From the NCBI GenBank assembly GCA_037367405.1, contig JAZKJV010002315.1:310001-374000 (forward strand): a stretch of 64,000 bases of DNA, in the 5' to 3' direction. Both the position numbers and the translations under genes were made by a program. The stretch is from Ottelia alismoides (lineage: Eukaryota; Streptophyta; Magnoliopsida; Alismatales; Hydrocharitaceae). Position 1 is the stretch's first letter. The number at the start of each line of letters is the position of its first letter. The notes beneath the pieces were generated by a model. The model ran no database searches, had not been told where the DNA came from, and saw only the letters and a list, made by a program, of their open reading frames with translations. Positions 10,961 through 23,262 of the stretch are shown here, piece after piece.

Positions 10961-11194
10961 TTCAATATGGGTGGGCATCAGGCACAACCTATGCTTCATC
11001 AAGAAAAACTTAAGCACATGATAGAATAACAGGCCCCAAACATATGTTTTAACCTTGACAAAGGGGTACATTATGGATAAGATCACAGATTGCACATGTT
11101 TGTGAAATTTCTTGTTAAGAAACATGTAATTATTAAGATAGCATCAATAATATATAAATTTCGAATATATGCACATTAAGGAATGTAGATTCAC
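10961..11194. other. Host intron or intergenic sequence
   Basis: AT-rich and without TE similarity that I can see. It follows the host exon at 11365-11195 on the minus strand and starts with a GTGAAT splice donor. Confidence 0.4.
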
Positions 11195-11365
11195 CTGAGA
11201 AAACAAAAGAGGCAATAGCTCATCCCCATATTGACTGATAACATTTTGCAGATGTTTTCCACGGAGCCGTCCCAGAAGTAGGGCCATGCAATTTAGGAAA
11301 AATCTTCGTGTTTCAATCCTGCTTTCTGGTTCTCCAGAAGAAACTGCCTCCTCATTAGTGTAGAA
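11195..11365 (-). CDS. Host gene exon (fourth of four in-phase exons)
   Basis: A 171-bp minus-strand exon of exactly 57 codons between acceptor TTTTACAACAG and donor GTGAATC. It begins FYTNEEAVSSGEPE and includes RIETRRFFLNCMALLLGRL and ends LPLLFSQ. The previous exon (40720-40584) ends in phase 0 with Gln and this one begins in phase 0. Alternating hydrophobic positions suggest paired helices of a solenoid-like protein. I do not recognise the protein securely; large helical DNA-repair proteins of the FANCI/FANCD2 type are only a weak guess. The next exon downstream was not found. Confidence 0.6.
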
Positions 11366-11635
11366 CTGTTGTAAAAGAAAGTCTTCAACACAGAATCAAG
11401 ACATTCTTAAACCAATATCCGACAAGAGAATACCGACTAGAAAGAAAGCTTTTATTTAATCACACTTGTGCCCAATCAGTTTTGGAATTCAAACCTTAAT
11501 AAAGGAGATACAACCACTACAATTAGAACACAACTTTAATATGTGTGTGCGTGTGCATGTGTGGTTGTGGGTGGGTTGGTGGGTGAAATTATAAACCTAG
11601 GATCCACATGGCACAGGAACCGAAGAGCATAGTTT

Positions 11636-13404
11636 ATTTTTTTGAGCTAACAATGGGTGAACCCCCCGATTGAGGGGCGTCACCGCCGAACTTTGTATTA
11701 ATAAAAGTAAGGGTACATTATCGAAGTATCCATTGTTTATACAAGGCATTGTAATGCGAGATGATATTCTCTACGTAGAAACGCTGATTTCTGAATATTG
11801 TGTCGTTTCTACCGATCCAAATGGCCCAGATGACCTCGAAAAGTTTAGAACAGTCATCGGTCGAGTTGCCGCCTACTGAACGAATGGATCTCCAGAAGTT
11901 AGATAAGCTCTCTGGCCGTACCCATGAAGGTGCCATCTCCGACCAGACCGCTGCCGATGAAGAACACCTAAAAAAGATGTGCTCAGTGTCCTCTTCCGAA
12001 GCCCCACATCTGTCGTAGCTTGTGTCAATGCCACCCAAAATGCGTCCCCTCCGAGCCTTGTCGCATATTGGGTTCCTTCTCAAGCACCAAAGAAAGATTT
12101 TTATCCTTGGTGGAATTCTTGCCACCCAAATGATGTTGACATCATGGCAGAGCTCCTTATCTCGCTCATCAGCCCGCCTGAGTTCTTTGTACGCATTTTT
12201 CACGGAAAACATGGTGCCCGTCCATTGGAAATGATCCCTACCGCTAGAATGGCTCCCCTGTTTGGGAGTAGTGCTTGCGAATTCAAAAAATCCTCAAACC
12301 GTTGATCGCTTAAGTCCGTGACGAAATTAGGGGACCACAGCCCGCTCTCTACTTCGACCTCCGAGATTACTGTATCTTTGGCAGCTTCCAACGTAAAAAG
12401 CCTTGGGAATCTCGTCTCCAAGGAGCCATCGCTCAACTAGTTGTCGCGCCAAAATCTGAATAAATTTCCATTGCCCACCTTGGCGCAAAAACGGTGGGCC
12501 AGATCTGGAAGTACCTCCCGAATACCCCTCTACAGTGAGGATTCGAAAGGGATTCTCGTCGCGGTGAGTCCCCCCCCCACGCCGTATAATTTTCGCATCA
12601 GTGTCGCAGCCAGAGAAGTAGATGGCCCCCAAATTTTAACGATCCATTTAGAGAGGAGCGCTTTGTTCATACAATTTAAATCTCTGACTCCCAGACCTCC
12701 CTCTTTGCGATCCATTGTGATCTCTTCCCATTTTACCAGATGGAGGTCGTTTCTTGTTTGTTTCATGTCCGACCTGAAAAACCGCTTCATCATGGATTCG
12801 ATTGTCTTCCTAATTCCGGTCGGCATGATTCTAGTAGAGTAAAAGAAGACCGGAATCGCAGAGAGAACATCTTTCAGTAGGACCAGTTTACCTCCTTTAG
12901 ATGAAGTGATAGCTTTCCAACCTGCAAGACGTTGTTCAATCCAGCGCACCACGGGATCCCAGTCACCATTCCTAAGTTTCCCCGTGGAAAGAGGAAGACC
13001 TAGGTCGGATATTGGCAGATATCCCAAGCCGCATCCGCATATCAAGGCTATCTCCGTACGATCAAACTCCTCCATCCCAAACGTAACCACCGTGGATTTT
13101 TGCCTGTTTATCTCGAGGCCGGACAAGTCACTAAAGATCTCCACCAGATGGGTCGCGTTCCTGTTCTATTCGACCGTAACTCCCAAGAATATAACCGTGT
13201 CATCAGCGTATTAAAGCAAGGGAATAGAGATTTCATCAGCACGGAATCCCTCGCACCAATCCATCTCAACCGCCTGCTTAAAAAGGACACCCAAGGCGTC
13301 AGCCACAATGACAAATAATAAGGGTGCCAGCGGACAACCTTGTCTAACTCCTCGTTGGGGCTGAAAGAAACCCCCTTCAGGTCTGTCGTTGACCAAAACC
13401 AAAC
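11636..13404 (-). mobile_element. 5'-truncated L1-type LINE
   Basis: A 1.77-kb minus-strand LINE whose 3' end has a short poly(A) (T-run at 11637-11643 on the plus strand) and which is flanked by a 10-bp target duplication, AGCATAGTTT, at 11626-11635 and 13405-13414. The 5' end is cut within RT, typical of incomplete reverse transcription. It lies in the large host intron. Confidence 0.88.
11718..13404 (-). pseudogene. LINE ORF2 C-terminal part
   Basis: The minus-strand frame opens at VLVNDRPEGGFFQPQRGVRQGCPLAPLLF (RT motif region), loses frame before the expected FADD box (13211 region), then runs 13144-12530 with EIFSDLSGLEINRQKS, GGKLVLLKDVLSAIPVFF and KEGGLGVRDLNCMNKALLSKW. The C-terminus at 12212-11718 has the IPPRIKIFLWCLRRN block, a CGASEEDTEHIFFRC zinc motif and IWAIWIGRND. 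Four frames must be joined, so it is inactive. Confidence 0.85.
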
Positions 13405-13414
13405 AGCATAGTTT

Positions 13415-13619
13415 CCACCCATGCTTAGCATATTATACAGTTTTTAAAAACCAAACCAAGCCACAATCTTTGGATGAGATAGATTAAATAAACAAGTTAT
13501 GTTTGATCCAGTCTATACTATAAGATATAACTATTCCTCTTCCTGATTCCAACTATAACAGGGGCCATTCCATGGACTCTTTCGTCTAATAGTACTACCC
13601 AAAGATGCAGGTTTTACTT
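13415..13619. other. Unassigned sequence between two LINEs
   Basis: AT-rich. It may be the decayed 3' end of the LINE at 13620-14138, but no motif supports this. Confidence 0.3.
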
Positions 13620-14138
13620 TCTTGGAAATTTTTAACAAAATATGCCACAGATAAGATCCCCCACCTGCAGTAATTGGCCCCTACGCCTCTTCGTAAACAC
13701 TCTACCAAGTCTGACTAGCCACAGGAACATCTTAACTCTATTCGGTATTCTACTCCCCAAATGATTCCAGCATCAAGTCTAACATCATTGCACCTCAATG
13801 TTAACCTCAATGTTATTCTCCACGAAAAAGCGATAAACCTCTTTTACCGTGAACCAGCCATCTCCCCAAACGAAATGGTCATTTCCATTTGACAAAGCCC
13901 CCAACTATGATAATTTATTATCACACTACAATCTCATGAACTCATCAAGCCTTTGATCCGACAGCTCTACAATGAAGGTGGGCGTCAACGACCCTTGCTC
14001 CGATACCTGACGCACCGACACCTTTCTATTGCTCGCCAAGAGGCGAGGAAAACGTTCCCCCATACCCCCCATTACCTGTCCAATCATCAATGCAGAATCT
14101 GAACTTCTCCCAAAATCACCAAGTGTTGATCGCATATT
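13620..14138 (-). pseudogene. LINE H, 3' piece
   Basis: The minus strand encodes the C-terminal half of an L1 ORF2: ERFPRLLASNRKVSV, then ELSDQRLDEFMRL at 13985-13926, and out of frame a PNRVKMFLWLVRLGR block near 13750. It belongs to the same LINE as 16087-16265 and 27412-28000; LINE G and a MITE were inserted later. The last 14 bp are the target duplication of LINE G. Confidence 0.7.
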
Positions 14139-16072
14139 TTTTGAAGCCCAAAAAAGGGGGAGACATTCAACAGTGTTCGTCCCAATATATTAAAAAATCT
14201 AAAAAGAAAAAGAGTAATACAAAATACAGGTAAAAGATGTACAAAGGAGCACAACAGCCCCCACCAAACCAAAAACGTACTGAGGCCTAAACCGCAACCC
14301 AATCATCCACAAGTCTCGCACAGTGAATAAGCACGTTGTCCTTGTAAAAGCGTTGGCCTGAGAAGAGGGCCTCATTTCTCCCCAACCAAATCAACCACAG
14401 CCACGCAATTGTGAGCAAGATGTGCCTTCTTTCCCTGTTTCTGTTAAGCACCAACGACTCGCAGAAGGCCGTCAAGTCATCCGTTCTCACCCAATCCACA
14501 TCATGTTCCTCCCAAACCCCTCTGATCGTGGGGCAACCGAAGAATAAATGCTCAATGGTCTCCACTGTCGAATCGCAAAGCACACAGGAATTGTAGATAT
14601 TGGCCATGATCCTTGCGCAACGATCTCTCGTCATCAACCTCTTCCTGCGGAGAAGCCATAAGAAGAATCCAATGCGTTCGGGGATCCTCAGGCCCAAAAA
14701 AAAACAACAGTCGCGCACAAGAAAGTCAGGCCGCTCCGACGGGGGCCGAGCCAACGCCCCATAAGCTTTTCGCTTCGAAAAGGGGTCGTCCCTCCATGCC
14801 CAGTGATCGCGACCATCGCTAGGCCTACCTGCGTCACCGATGACGTCCAAAAGGGAGAGAAACTCGTCAAGCCTCTGATCCGAGAAGTTTGCCAGGAAGC
14901 GCGGACACCAACACCCATCTGCCTAGCAAGAAGCGACAGAGGCATCTTTGTCAGCCGCCAGCGCAAACAAACATGGGAAGCGCACATTCAAGGATCCCCT
15001 TCCCGTCCAATCGTCTTTCCAGAATTTAAAAGACTCACCATTCCCCAGCACCGGCATAAACAGCGACAAATTCCTTTCAAAGACCTCCAGCACACTACGC
15101 CAAAAAGGGGTTTGAGCACCGACCACACCAATCCTCTCCTCCCTCGCCCTTCCTTCCCCATGAATCTCCCGCAAAATGCCGGTAAAGAAGTTATCACCCT
15201 GGCTCCAAATCCTGCTCGCCCATTTGAGAAGAAAAGCATCATTAACAAACTCCAATCTCCGCACGTCCAACCCACCTTCCTGCTTACCCCTAGTGACCTC
15301 ATCCCACGCCACAAGATGCAACCCCCCCCGCCTCACCATTCCTTCCCCGCAGAAATCTACGCATACATCTTTTAAGACGCGAGCTGATCCCCACCGGCAT
15401 ACGACGATTTGATAAGAAGAACACCGAAATAGAGGAGAGCACCGCTTTAAGAAGAATAAGCCGACCCCCGCTCGAGAGCAAAGTCGCAGCCAACCAGCAA
15501 GGCGCGTCTCCACTCTCTCGACGACCAGAAGCCAATCCCTAATCAATCCAAGGTATTCAATAGGGAACTCACCCGGAGGAGACCCCAAATCCGGCCGCAC
15601 TCAATCGCCTCCGCCTCCGACATCCCAAAAGGAATCACCTTGGATTTGCTTCCATTCATATACAGCCCAGATAACTCGTTAAAGAGTTCAAGTGTCACCG
15701 CCATTCCGAAGATCTCGGATAAGCCTCCCTCAATGAAGCAAATGGTGTCATCCGCGAATTGGAGCAAGGGCACGCTCAACTCGCTCTTAGAGTATCCTTT
15801 CGAGAGCCCGGCATCAATCACATGGTCCGTCATACGAGCCAAGACATCAGTGGCCACGACAAACAGAAGAGGAGCGAGGGGGCACCCCGGGCGCACCCTC
15901 CTTCTAGGCTGGAAGAAGCCCCCATCCGTACGACCATTGACCAAAATAGTGAAGGACACGGTGGTCACGCACCGCCGCATCCACGATATCCACAGCTCAG
16001 GGAAACCATGCCTCCTCAGAACCGACCACAAGAAACGTCAATGAGGCAGTCGTACGCTTTGCATAATCGACC
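14139..16072 (-). mobile_element. LINE G: 5'-truncated L1 inside LINE H
   Basis: A 1.93-kb minus-strand LINE flanked by a 14-bp duplication, GTTGATCGCATATT, at 14125-14138 and 16073-16086. Its 3' end has a short poly(A) (T-run at 14137-14142). The 5' end is truncated in RT. Confidence 0.88.
14287..16072 (-). pseudogene. LINE G ORF2 C-terminal part
   Basis: 16031-15543 reads RT blocks RHGFPELWISWMRRC, GFFQPRRRVRPGCPLAPLLF and an intact LQFADDTICFIEGG. 15600-14923 continues in other frames with ETRLAGW, KQEGGLDVRRLEFVND and FWKDDWTGRG. 14850-14287 is one clean frame with LRIPERIGFFLWLLRRKR and CVLCDSTVETIEHLFFGC (zinc motif) and stops at 14287. Only a few frameshifts, so it is younger than its host LINE. 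Confidence 0.88.
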
Positions 16073-16086
16073 GTTGATCGCATATT

Positions 16087-16265
16087 CACCGCCTTCTATG
16101 GGAGGATCTTGGTGATACCCTGCCACAGAGACAAGGCGTGCACATGGCTGGTCTCCAAGGATCCCGAGATCTCATATAGTCCCCTCAAAAGTCGACAGAC
16201 AAGATCATCAAAACTGCCCAAAGTTTCACCACCCATTTCGCCATAAGAGCCTTATTTATTCCCTC
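16087..16265 (-). pseudogene. LINE H, middle piece
   Basis: The minus strand reads NKALMAKWVVKLW, the block that follows GGLGVRNLE in L1 ORF2. It joins 27412-28000 upstream once the MITE is removed, and 14138-13620 downstream once LINE G is removed. Confidence 0.7.
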
Positions 16266-16531
16266 CATTGTTGCAATATTCGACCAAATGGATCAAATAT
16301 TCTACCGAATATTCGTATTATGTGGAGTGACCGAATAGAATATAGTTATTCGATCAATATCTATTCTAACACTAATATTCTGCCCGAATATTCAGGTATT
16401 CGACCGAATCATTCGACTGACTATTGCAAAAACTGCACATTTTTTTACTTTTTATTATTTAAAGGTTCTCATTTACCGTATTATCACCGCAAATGTTAAA
16501 GCTCCATATATATATAACTTGTTAATTAGTA

Positions 16532-16536
16532 CTTTT
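16532..16536. repeat. Target-site duplication of copia B (left)
   Basis: CTTTT, repeated at 27218-27222. Confidence 0.85.
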
Positions 16537-16681
16537 TGTAGAGATGTGTTTATGATTTTATGTTTATTTCTTATTCTTCTTTTCTTAACTCCATCTTATG
16601 TAATTTATCCATAGGCCTCCCCTCTATATATAGGAGAGCCTAGGGTTCTTTGGAATAATAATTCTCTCATTTTTGCGAACA
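16537..16681 (+). repeat. Copia B 5' LTR
   Basis: 145 bp with a CTCTATATATAGG TATA-like box at about 16622. Confidence 0.88.
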
Positions 16682-17106
16682 AGGTATCAAAGTGGTGGTC
16701 CTAGATCGAAACTCTCCTACCCACAAACCCTAACCCTAGCCCCACCGTGTCGTCCTCTCTCTCTCCCCCCCTCTTGGTTTACTGCATCGCCGCTCGAGGT
16801 CGCCGCCATCCCTTCTCCATCAGGTGTGTCACCACCGCCGCCCCTTCTCCATCGGGTGCACCGCCACACTTCCCTTAGGGTGTCGCCGCCATACCTCCCG
16901 TAGGGTGTCATCCTCGCACCTCCCCTACTGCCGCCGCATCTCTCTTTTCTTCGGAAGGGTCGTCGTCGCCCCTCTATTTCTATCGCAGTCTTCGACTCTT
17001 AGCTGATGGGATTGGTCGCTTGAGTCTAAAAATGCAACCAAATCTCGTTACTCTATGCAGACAAAAGCTTTCTCGTCTACAACCCTAATCTTATCTAACC
17101 AGCAAC

Positions 17107-17716
17107 ATGTCAAAAAGTAAAGATGATATCCCCGCCACAAGCGCCTTCCGTGGTCCAGCACCGATAGCAAAATGGACAGGTCAAATTACGAGTTATGGGC
17201 CATGCAATTCATGAGCCATATGAAGTCAACGGGTAAGAAGCGCATTCTTACCGAAGAAGAATCGATGGAGAAGACAGGGACACATGCCTCCTAAGAGGCG
17301 AACGATGTCTATGCCCAAGTCTGGCTATATGGTACGTTGACACCAAAGATAGCCAATGATGTTCCGCGTCAGCCCACTACTAAGGCAATGTGGGATATTC
17401 TTGCCGCAACCTATTCACGGGCAAAGAATGAGACGAAAATCCTACAATTCCGCATTATATTCACCATAAAGCAAAAGGGATGACCCCTTCATGCACATTA
17501 CACGTCCCTACAAGGGATGTTTGAAAGGCTCCACAGTTTTATGCCTCTCACAGCGACATCTAACAGCAAAAGACATATCGGAATGCCACAATGGTTGGTG
17601 TTTTCCTGGCATCATTGGATTCACAATACGAGGCAACATCTTCACAGATCATGGCAGAGGCTACTATTCCTCCTATGGAGGAAGCCTTCCGCAGATTGAG
17701 TCGGACGGTGCAGAAC
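17107..17716 (+). pseudogene. Copia B gag, 5' part
   Basis: Starts ATGTCAAAAAGTAAAGATG (MSKSKDDIPA). After a frameshift it reads YELWAMQFMSHMKSTGKKRIL, ANDVYAQVWLYGTLTPKIAND, TTKAMWDILAATYSRAKNETKIL and HYTSLQGMFERL. It ends at MAEATIPPMEEAFRRLSRT near 17713, where the foreign insert begins. The zinc knuckle lies beyond the insert. Confidence 0.82.
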
Positions 17717-18669
17717 TATATTATTCGGCTTATTCAATTACGCCTACAAAGCATCTATCAAACTTCCTACTTTTTCTTCATTATACTATATTAATAGTCC
17801 CTCGTCATAGTACGGGCCAGTAGGTAGTCTCCGAGGGCTAAGCCTCTTTTTCACGAACCTCATCATCACAGACGGATTTCTCATTACAGCAAGTATGCGG
17901 GAGGTCTTGTGTTTTGACCGCCTTTATATAAATATATATATATATGTATGTATATAGCCGGGGTAAGGGGAACTCCTTCTAGTTATAATCGTTATGCGGG
18001 ATTCTTGCTAGTTTACTTACGATTACCCAAAGAGAACCCTGAATTCAGTTATCATCTGGAAAACCCTAAAGAACGAGGATAATAAGTAGTAGTGCGAGCG
18101 ACTATAATGAGAATATTATCAAAAAAAGAATCCAAAATGCGTCATTATAGGGGAGACTCTCGGAACCTAGTTTTGTCTAGATACTGGGCTAGGAAGGTCT
18201 GCTTACTTATGGGGAGGAGCCAGGAGGAGCGCCCGACCGGAAAAGCAGAGTCACTGGAAAGCGGAGGCTCCATGGTAGCAAGCTCTTCCCAATAGCCAAA
18301 CATAAGTTAATCGACATTCTTGCGTGGTCGCTTGCTGCAGATGCCTCTTGCATGAGATGGAACTGGTGAACTACTAAGGAAAAAGATCAGTTCCAATCTT
18401 TTGAGTCCCCTCAGACAAAGAGCCAGGAAAATCCGCAAGGCTATCTGAATAGTTGAATCTCAATTTCCAAATCATCTTGCTCTTTTCGTTCCTGCTCTAG
18501 TTATTCTATACCTTTGTGTTGAGGTGGACGAGAAGGCTAAGGAGTCCCGACGTCGATTGCAACAGCTTGAGGTCCCGGGTTCCAGAGAAGGACTTCGCAT
18601 GTCGAACTCTTTCGTCCTGAGGGGGGTGAAATGGAAGGTGCAATGAGATATGCAAATAGGAGGGAGGTT
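17717..18669. other. Organelle-like insert, left arm
   Basis: Sequence at the gag break is neither copia nor typical nuclear repeat. It is GC-richer than the AT-rich DNA after it, has no ORF with a recognised domain, and has the vocabulary of plant mitochondrial intergenic or intron DNA (impression, unverified). The borders share only GAC with the right side and lack a target duplication, as expected for end-joining capture. It continues at 22611. Confidence 0.3.
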
Positions 18670-20195
18670 TGTTTAGGCGGCTGATGAATCTACGTTACAT
18701 CATCTTCATTCTATCATTTTGGCCTTAAAAACCCTATTAAATGCGTGTAAATAGGCTTATTCATGCATCCTAGCATCCATGCATATTTGTGTATATAGTG
18801 TATAAAATGCGGTTTTTAAAGTCAAAATTATAGAATAAAGAAAAGAAAAGAAAAAGAATAAAATATGGCAAATATTTTATGACCAGAAACCCCGAAACCT
18901 AGGCATCTCAATGACTAGGTCGACAAGGAATAAAGTAGGGGGAGATAAGGGCCAAAGTACAATAGAAATACATTTTATTTAATTCATTCTTTATTCATTT
19001 TGGGACCTATTTTTGGTTCCACTTTTATACCTAAAATAAAAAAACTTTTTGCATGAAAGTTGTAGATAATTAAATAAAGAAAAATACAAAATTGATTTCA
19101 CTCAAAAATAATGTACAGATAAAAAGTTATGATCTGAATAAGATTCCAGAATCCCAATTTCTTAGACCCGTATCTCTCAAATAAAAACTCGAAACGCAGC
19201 AACATCACCTTTAATTGTATATAATTTAAATAAGCTATTTAATGAAGGTGATTTTGCATGTTGCGAAGGTACGGTTTGAAAGTTGAGTTTTGGATCCCTA
19301 TTATATACTTGTATAGATTAAAATATTCATTTTATTTATTATTCTTTATTTTATAATTTCTTATTTTTATAATTTTGTAAATATTATTTATAATATACAT
19401 GTACATTAAAACAGGAATAAAAACCTCAAGAAAATACAAAATAAAATACTTGTATATAACATACCAAGGTATAATACCTGTACACAAACATATGTAATTA
19501 ATACTTTTATTTTATTAAGTGTATAAAACACTTCAGAAAAATAAAATAAAAATATATTTAAGTGTATAAAAATGCTTTATAAATTTATAAAAATAATACA
19601 CAAAATAAATAAAATTAAATATACAAAATAAAAATAAATTAGTAAAATATACAGATACATATACCTATATAGGCCTAAAAAGGCAACTTGTATTTTTATA
19701 CCTCATTAAAATAATTAAAAATCATAACAAAATAATTTATAAAATAATAAACATTTTTTTTATTTTATAATTAAAAATTAATAAATTCAATTGCTATTTT
19801 TAAATGAATTTACAATTATTTTTTCCAAGATTTTTTCTGGTTGGTCCACGTGGACCAACCAGACTTCTTCCTTGGTTGACCTCTGTCAACTCTCTGACCG
19901 AGGTCTGGCCTTTGTCAGAACTGGTTTTTGTGGCGTTTTCTCTGAATTTTGGATATCACGTCTTTCATTATCTCGTGATGACTCCTTCATGACTTTTCAA
20001 GATCGTACATCCATGATACACGCCCAGGGATTGTATCGATATTTGGAGCCACGATCCGCTCGATCCACCTCGTTCTTCTCGCCCATTTCATCACTCTTTC
20101 AAAACCGCACTCGTCACCTCCTTCCCCTGAACCTCTTTTGACCCTTGTTTTGGCTCTCGTTGGCGAGCTCCGGATCGATCTCTGTGACAGGGAGA

Positions 20196-20301
20196 TCTCC
20201 AGCTCATGCGCGGAGCTTTGGCAAGGCGTTGAAGGACGGCTTCCACCCCAGCTCATGCGCGAAGCTTTGGCAAGGCGTTGAAGGACGGCTTCCACCCCAA
20301 C
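20196..20301 (+). repeat. Tandem duplication, about 50-bp unit
   Basis: AGCTCATGCGCGGAGCTTTGGC...CTTCCACCCC occurs twice in a row with one base difference. Confidence 0.85.
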
Positions 20302-20456
20302 GCCGTGAAGTACCTATCTCAGGTGTAATAGCCTTCGAGGTCTCGTGTTCTTTGTCTTTCTCTGTGATTTCTTCTCCTGTAAGCCATAGCCTTCATTTCG
20401 CACTTTTACCCGCACTAATCACGCTCGTTTCACTCTGCCACCACCTCGCTGGAGCA

Positions 20457-20546
20457 AGCTCCGGTGAGCCCTTTTTTTTGCCATTTTTCGCTTCGATCCA
20501 CAAGCTCCGGTGAGCCCTTTTTTTGCCATTTTTCGCTTCGATCCAC
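20457..20546 (+). repeat. Tandem duplication, about 46-bp unit
   Basis: AAGCTCCGGTGAGCCC, then a T-run, GCCATTTTTCGC and TTCGATCCAC, occurs twice in a row; copies differ by one T in the T-run. Confidence 0.85.
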
Positions 20547-22610
20547 ACCCAGGAGGGGCGAGGCACTTTGCCCTCGCCCTCCTTAACAACATTTTGCAGG
20601 TGCCAAGAGTCTGACGCTCGCCTGGAGGGCGAGTTTGCCCGCACCGGAGGCACCTGGCGACCTCGTCTCGTCTCTGACATAGCGAGGAAACCCTGGTGCA
20701 ACCCTCGCATTTTTGACGCCCCCAAATGCCAGAGAATCACCGCAGAATCGTCGGGGAACCTCTACGAGCTTCCCAGATGGCCGGAATGGGTCAGGAGGGT
20801 GGTTTGAAGCTCGGATTCTCCGAGTTCTTGGGCTGTTCTTCCTGACCAGTTCTCGACCGTTCGATCATCGAGAAACACCAGACGAAGCAGTAGCCGTTGG
20901 ATCTCGTTCGTGCCAGTCGTCTGATCGTCAAGGGAGCATCTAATTTCGGTCGCAAGATCGCGAACCGTCATCGCGCGCCAGGAGCACGCCACGTGTATAA
21001 GTGTCAGCGCCGATACCGTCCGATCCGCTTGGGTGAGGGAATTTCACACGCCCTCGTTATTTTTGTATTTGGTAAATAGCACTCGATCCTTCATCTGGCG
21101 TTCATACTTTTTTGTAATATTTATTAAAAAAGGCCCCCAGACTTTGCTCTATTACGAAGGGGTCCTCCGCCACGTCACCTCACGTGCCTGCACGCGTGAG
21201 GTGGGGGCATTTTGCGGGGGGTCCCCTGGATTTTGTTGTATTTCGATTAAGTCCAGAGATTATTTTTCGAACGTTGTATTATTTTGGAAAACTTGCAGTT
21301 TTGCCCCAAATATTTTTGGCAATTACCAGTAGGACCTTGCCAGGCGGGTGCGAGTCACGTGCGGACCTGGCAATTTTTGCGGATATAACCCTGCGTTGTA
21401 GCGATTTCTTTTTAGTCCAGAAAGATTTTTATTGCTTTATTATTTCCTGGAAAAATTGCGAATTAACCCCTGGACTTTCTCGATATTTACATATACGCCC
21501 ATGCCAGTAGTGTAGTTTCACTTTGTTGCCTCCAATTATTTCATGCATCTATAAAATTCTAAAAATCACTAAAAAAATACCATAGGCTCTTGTTGCATTG
21601 TAATTTCACGCCATATTTTTATTTCACATTTTTATTGCATTTTCATATTTATAAAAATCCAAAAACATGCATTTTCAGCACTGCTTGCATTAGAAAATAC
21701 ATAAAAATTATAAAAACCTTTCGAAAAATTCCAAAAAAAAATTATATTTTGTGTGTCTTATTGTGTTTTAACTCCAGACCAAAAATCACTAAAAAATACA
21801 AAAGAAAACTCCTAAAAATTGTGAAACCCAAAAACCTTTATATATTAAAAATTCCACAAAAATCCTAAAAATATAATTTTGGTCTTTGAATTTTCTCGGT
21901 TCTATTAGCCTTATTTTAAAATTAATTTGAGGAATTTTGGATACTGTTTGATATTTTCCATCCTCATTTTGATTTCAGCCTTTTATTTCATTCACTGTTT
22001 TTAAGTATTTTTTCCTTTAAAAATACCAAAAAATTAGGAAAAATATAGAAAAATCACAAAAACATCAGAAAAATATAAAAAATACAAAAACACTTTAATT
22101 CCTGCATTTTGAGTATTTTTACTTCTTTTCATCTCTCTCTTATCTCTAGTGTATACATATTCCTTATATATATTATACCTTTATTAAAAGAAAAAGGAAA
22201 TACAAAAAATACAAAATATAAAAAGAAAATACAAAATCAGTAAATTAAAAAACAAAATATAAAATTATAAAATTAAAAATTAAATAAAAAAATATAAAAT
22301 TAAAAACCCACAAAACATAGCATTTATAGACAAATCATCACATTCACTTTGTGCATTATTGCCCCGTTCTATATGTCTGCTCCCTGTGTTCAACCTCTAC
22401 ACTGCTTACACACTATACACATCCTTTGTAGAGTTATAATAAATTTTAACTCCACATTCACTCTCATTGCCTTATTTGATTGTTGTGGGTTAATTGTTAT
22501 TTGAATTTCAGATTTCGTGTGGTCAACTCAGCGACTGAGTTCCCGCCTTGTGTGGAACTTAAGACCATCGATTTTTGGGTTCAACAGTGCGGAGGATGAG
22601 TTTGTTAACA

Positions 22611-23262
22611 GGTTATGGAGAAACTATTATATTATAAAAGCTGGTGGTTCATGACGGGCCCTTTCTTTCACTTATTATAGGACAACCACAGGCTTTCTTC
22701 TATAATATTAAATGCTCATGTCACTACTTTCCATAAAGGATTCGCACCTGGAAGCAGGACTGAAACGGCTCCCCCGCCACTCCTTCAGCCCATGCTTTAG
22801 CCACCTTGGTTAGTTGCCTACTCGGTCTGGGTCTAATTCTGACTTATCCCATTGTTGCTCTGTCGGCTACTTCTCCGTCTTTTCGGACCGGATTTGTGAG
22901 CTCAACCACTTCCGCTAGGATCTCTTCTGGGAACTCGTTGAGTGAGAATCACGACCTGCTGCACTGATCGACTCTCAATCGGGCTCGACTCGAATTGGTG
23001 ATTTCTCATCGATCTGACGAGTGAACTATTTATAACCGCCTTAGCCCTACCTAAAGGTATGCACTGAGGAACCATGGGCGCCCCATTATATATTAGGGGG
23101 AAAGGGCGAGAAAGATGACTATATTATTTATTATCTGAATCCTAAGCAACAACATCTTTTTATATAGGATTGATGAACGCCAGAAAGTGCTAGAATATAG
23201 TTGTGAAGGAGTCAAATGTAAAAAACGTCCCGACAACGATTCTTGTTTCCTTCCATTATATC
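22611..23262. other. Organelle-like insert, right arm
   Basis: Continuation of 17717-18669 if the LTR-like block is removed. No ORF with a known domain. It ends just before copia gag resumes at ATCAATGTTTCATCC. Confidence 0.3.

Larger units (their letters stand above)
18670..22610. mobile_element. Possible 3.9-kb solo LTR or LTR-like block
   Basis: A non-coding block starting TGTTTAGG and ending GTTAACA, flanked by AGGTT at 18665-18669 and AGGTT at 22610-22614 (overlapping the last base). AT-rich on both sides (18690-19800, 21500-22500) with a GC-richer core (19830-21400) holding two tandem duplications. No gag or pol. A large solo LTR, possibly gypsy-type, is the simplest reading, but no second LTR exists here for comparison. 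Open frames inside show no domain. Confidence 0.4.

Noticed and set aside
19791..21510. ORFs of 60-122 codons in the LTR-like block
   Set aside because: Overlap in several frames on both strands, no domain, and some span the tandem duplications.
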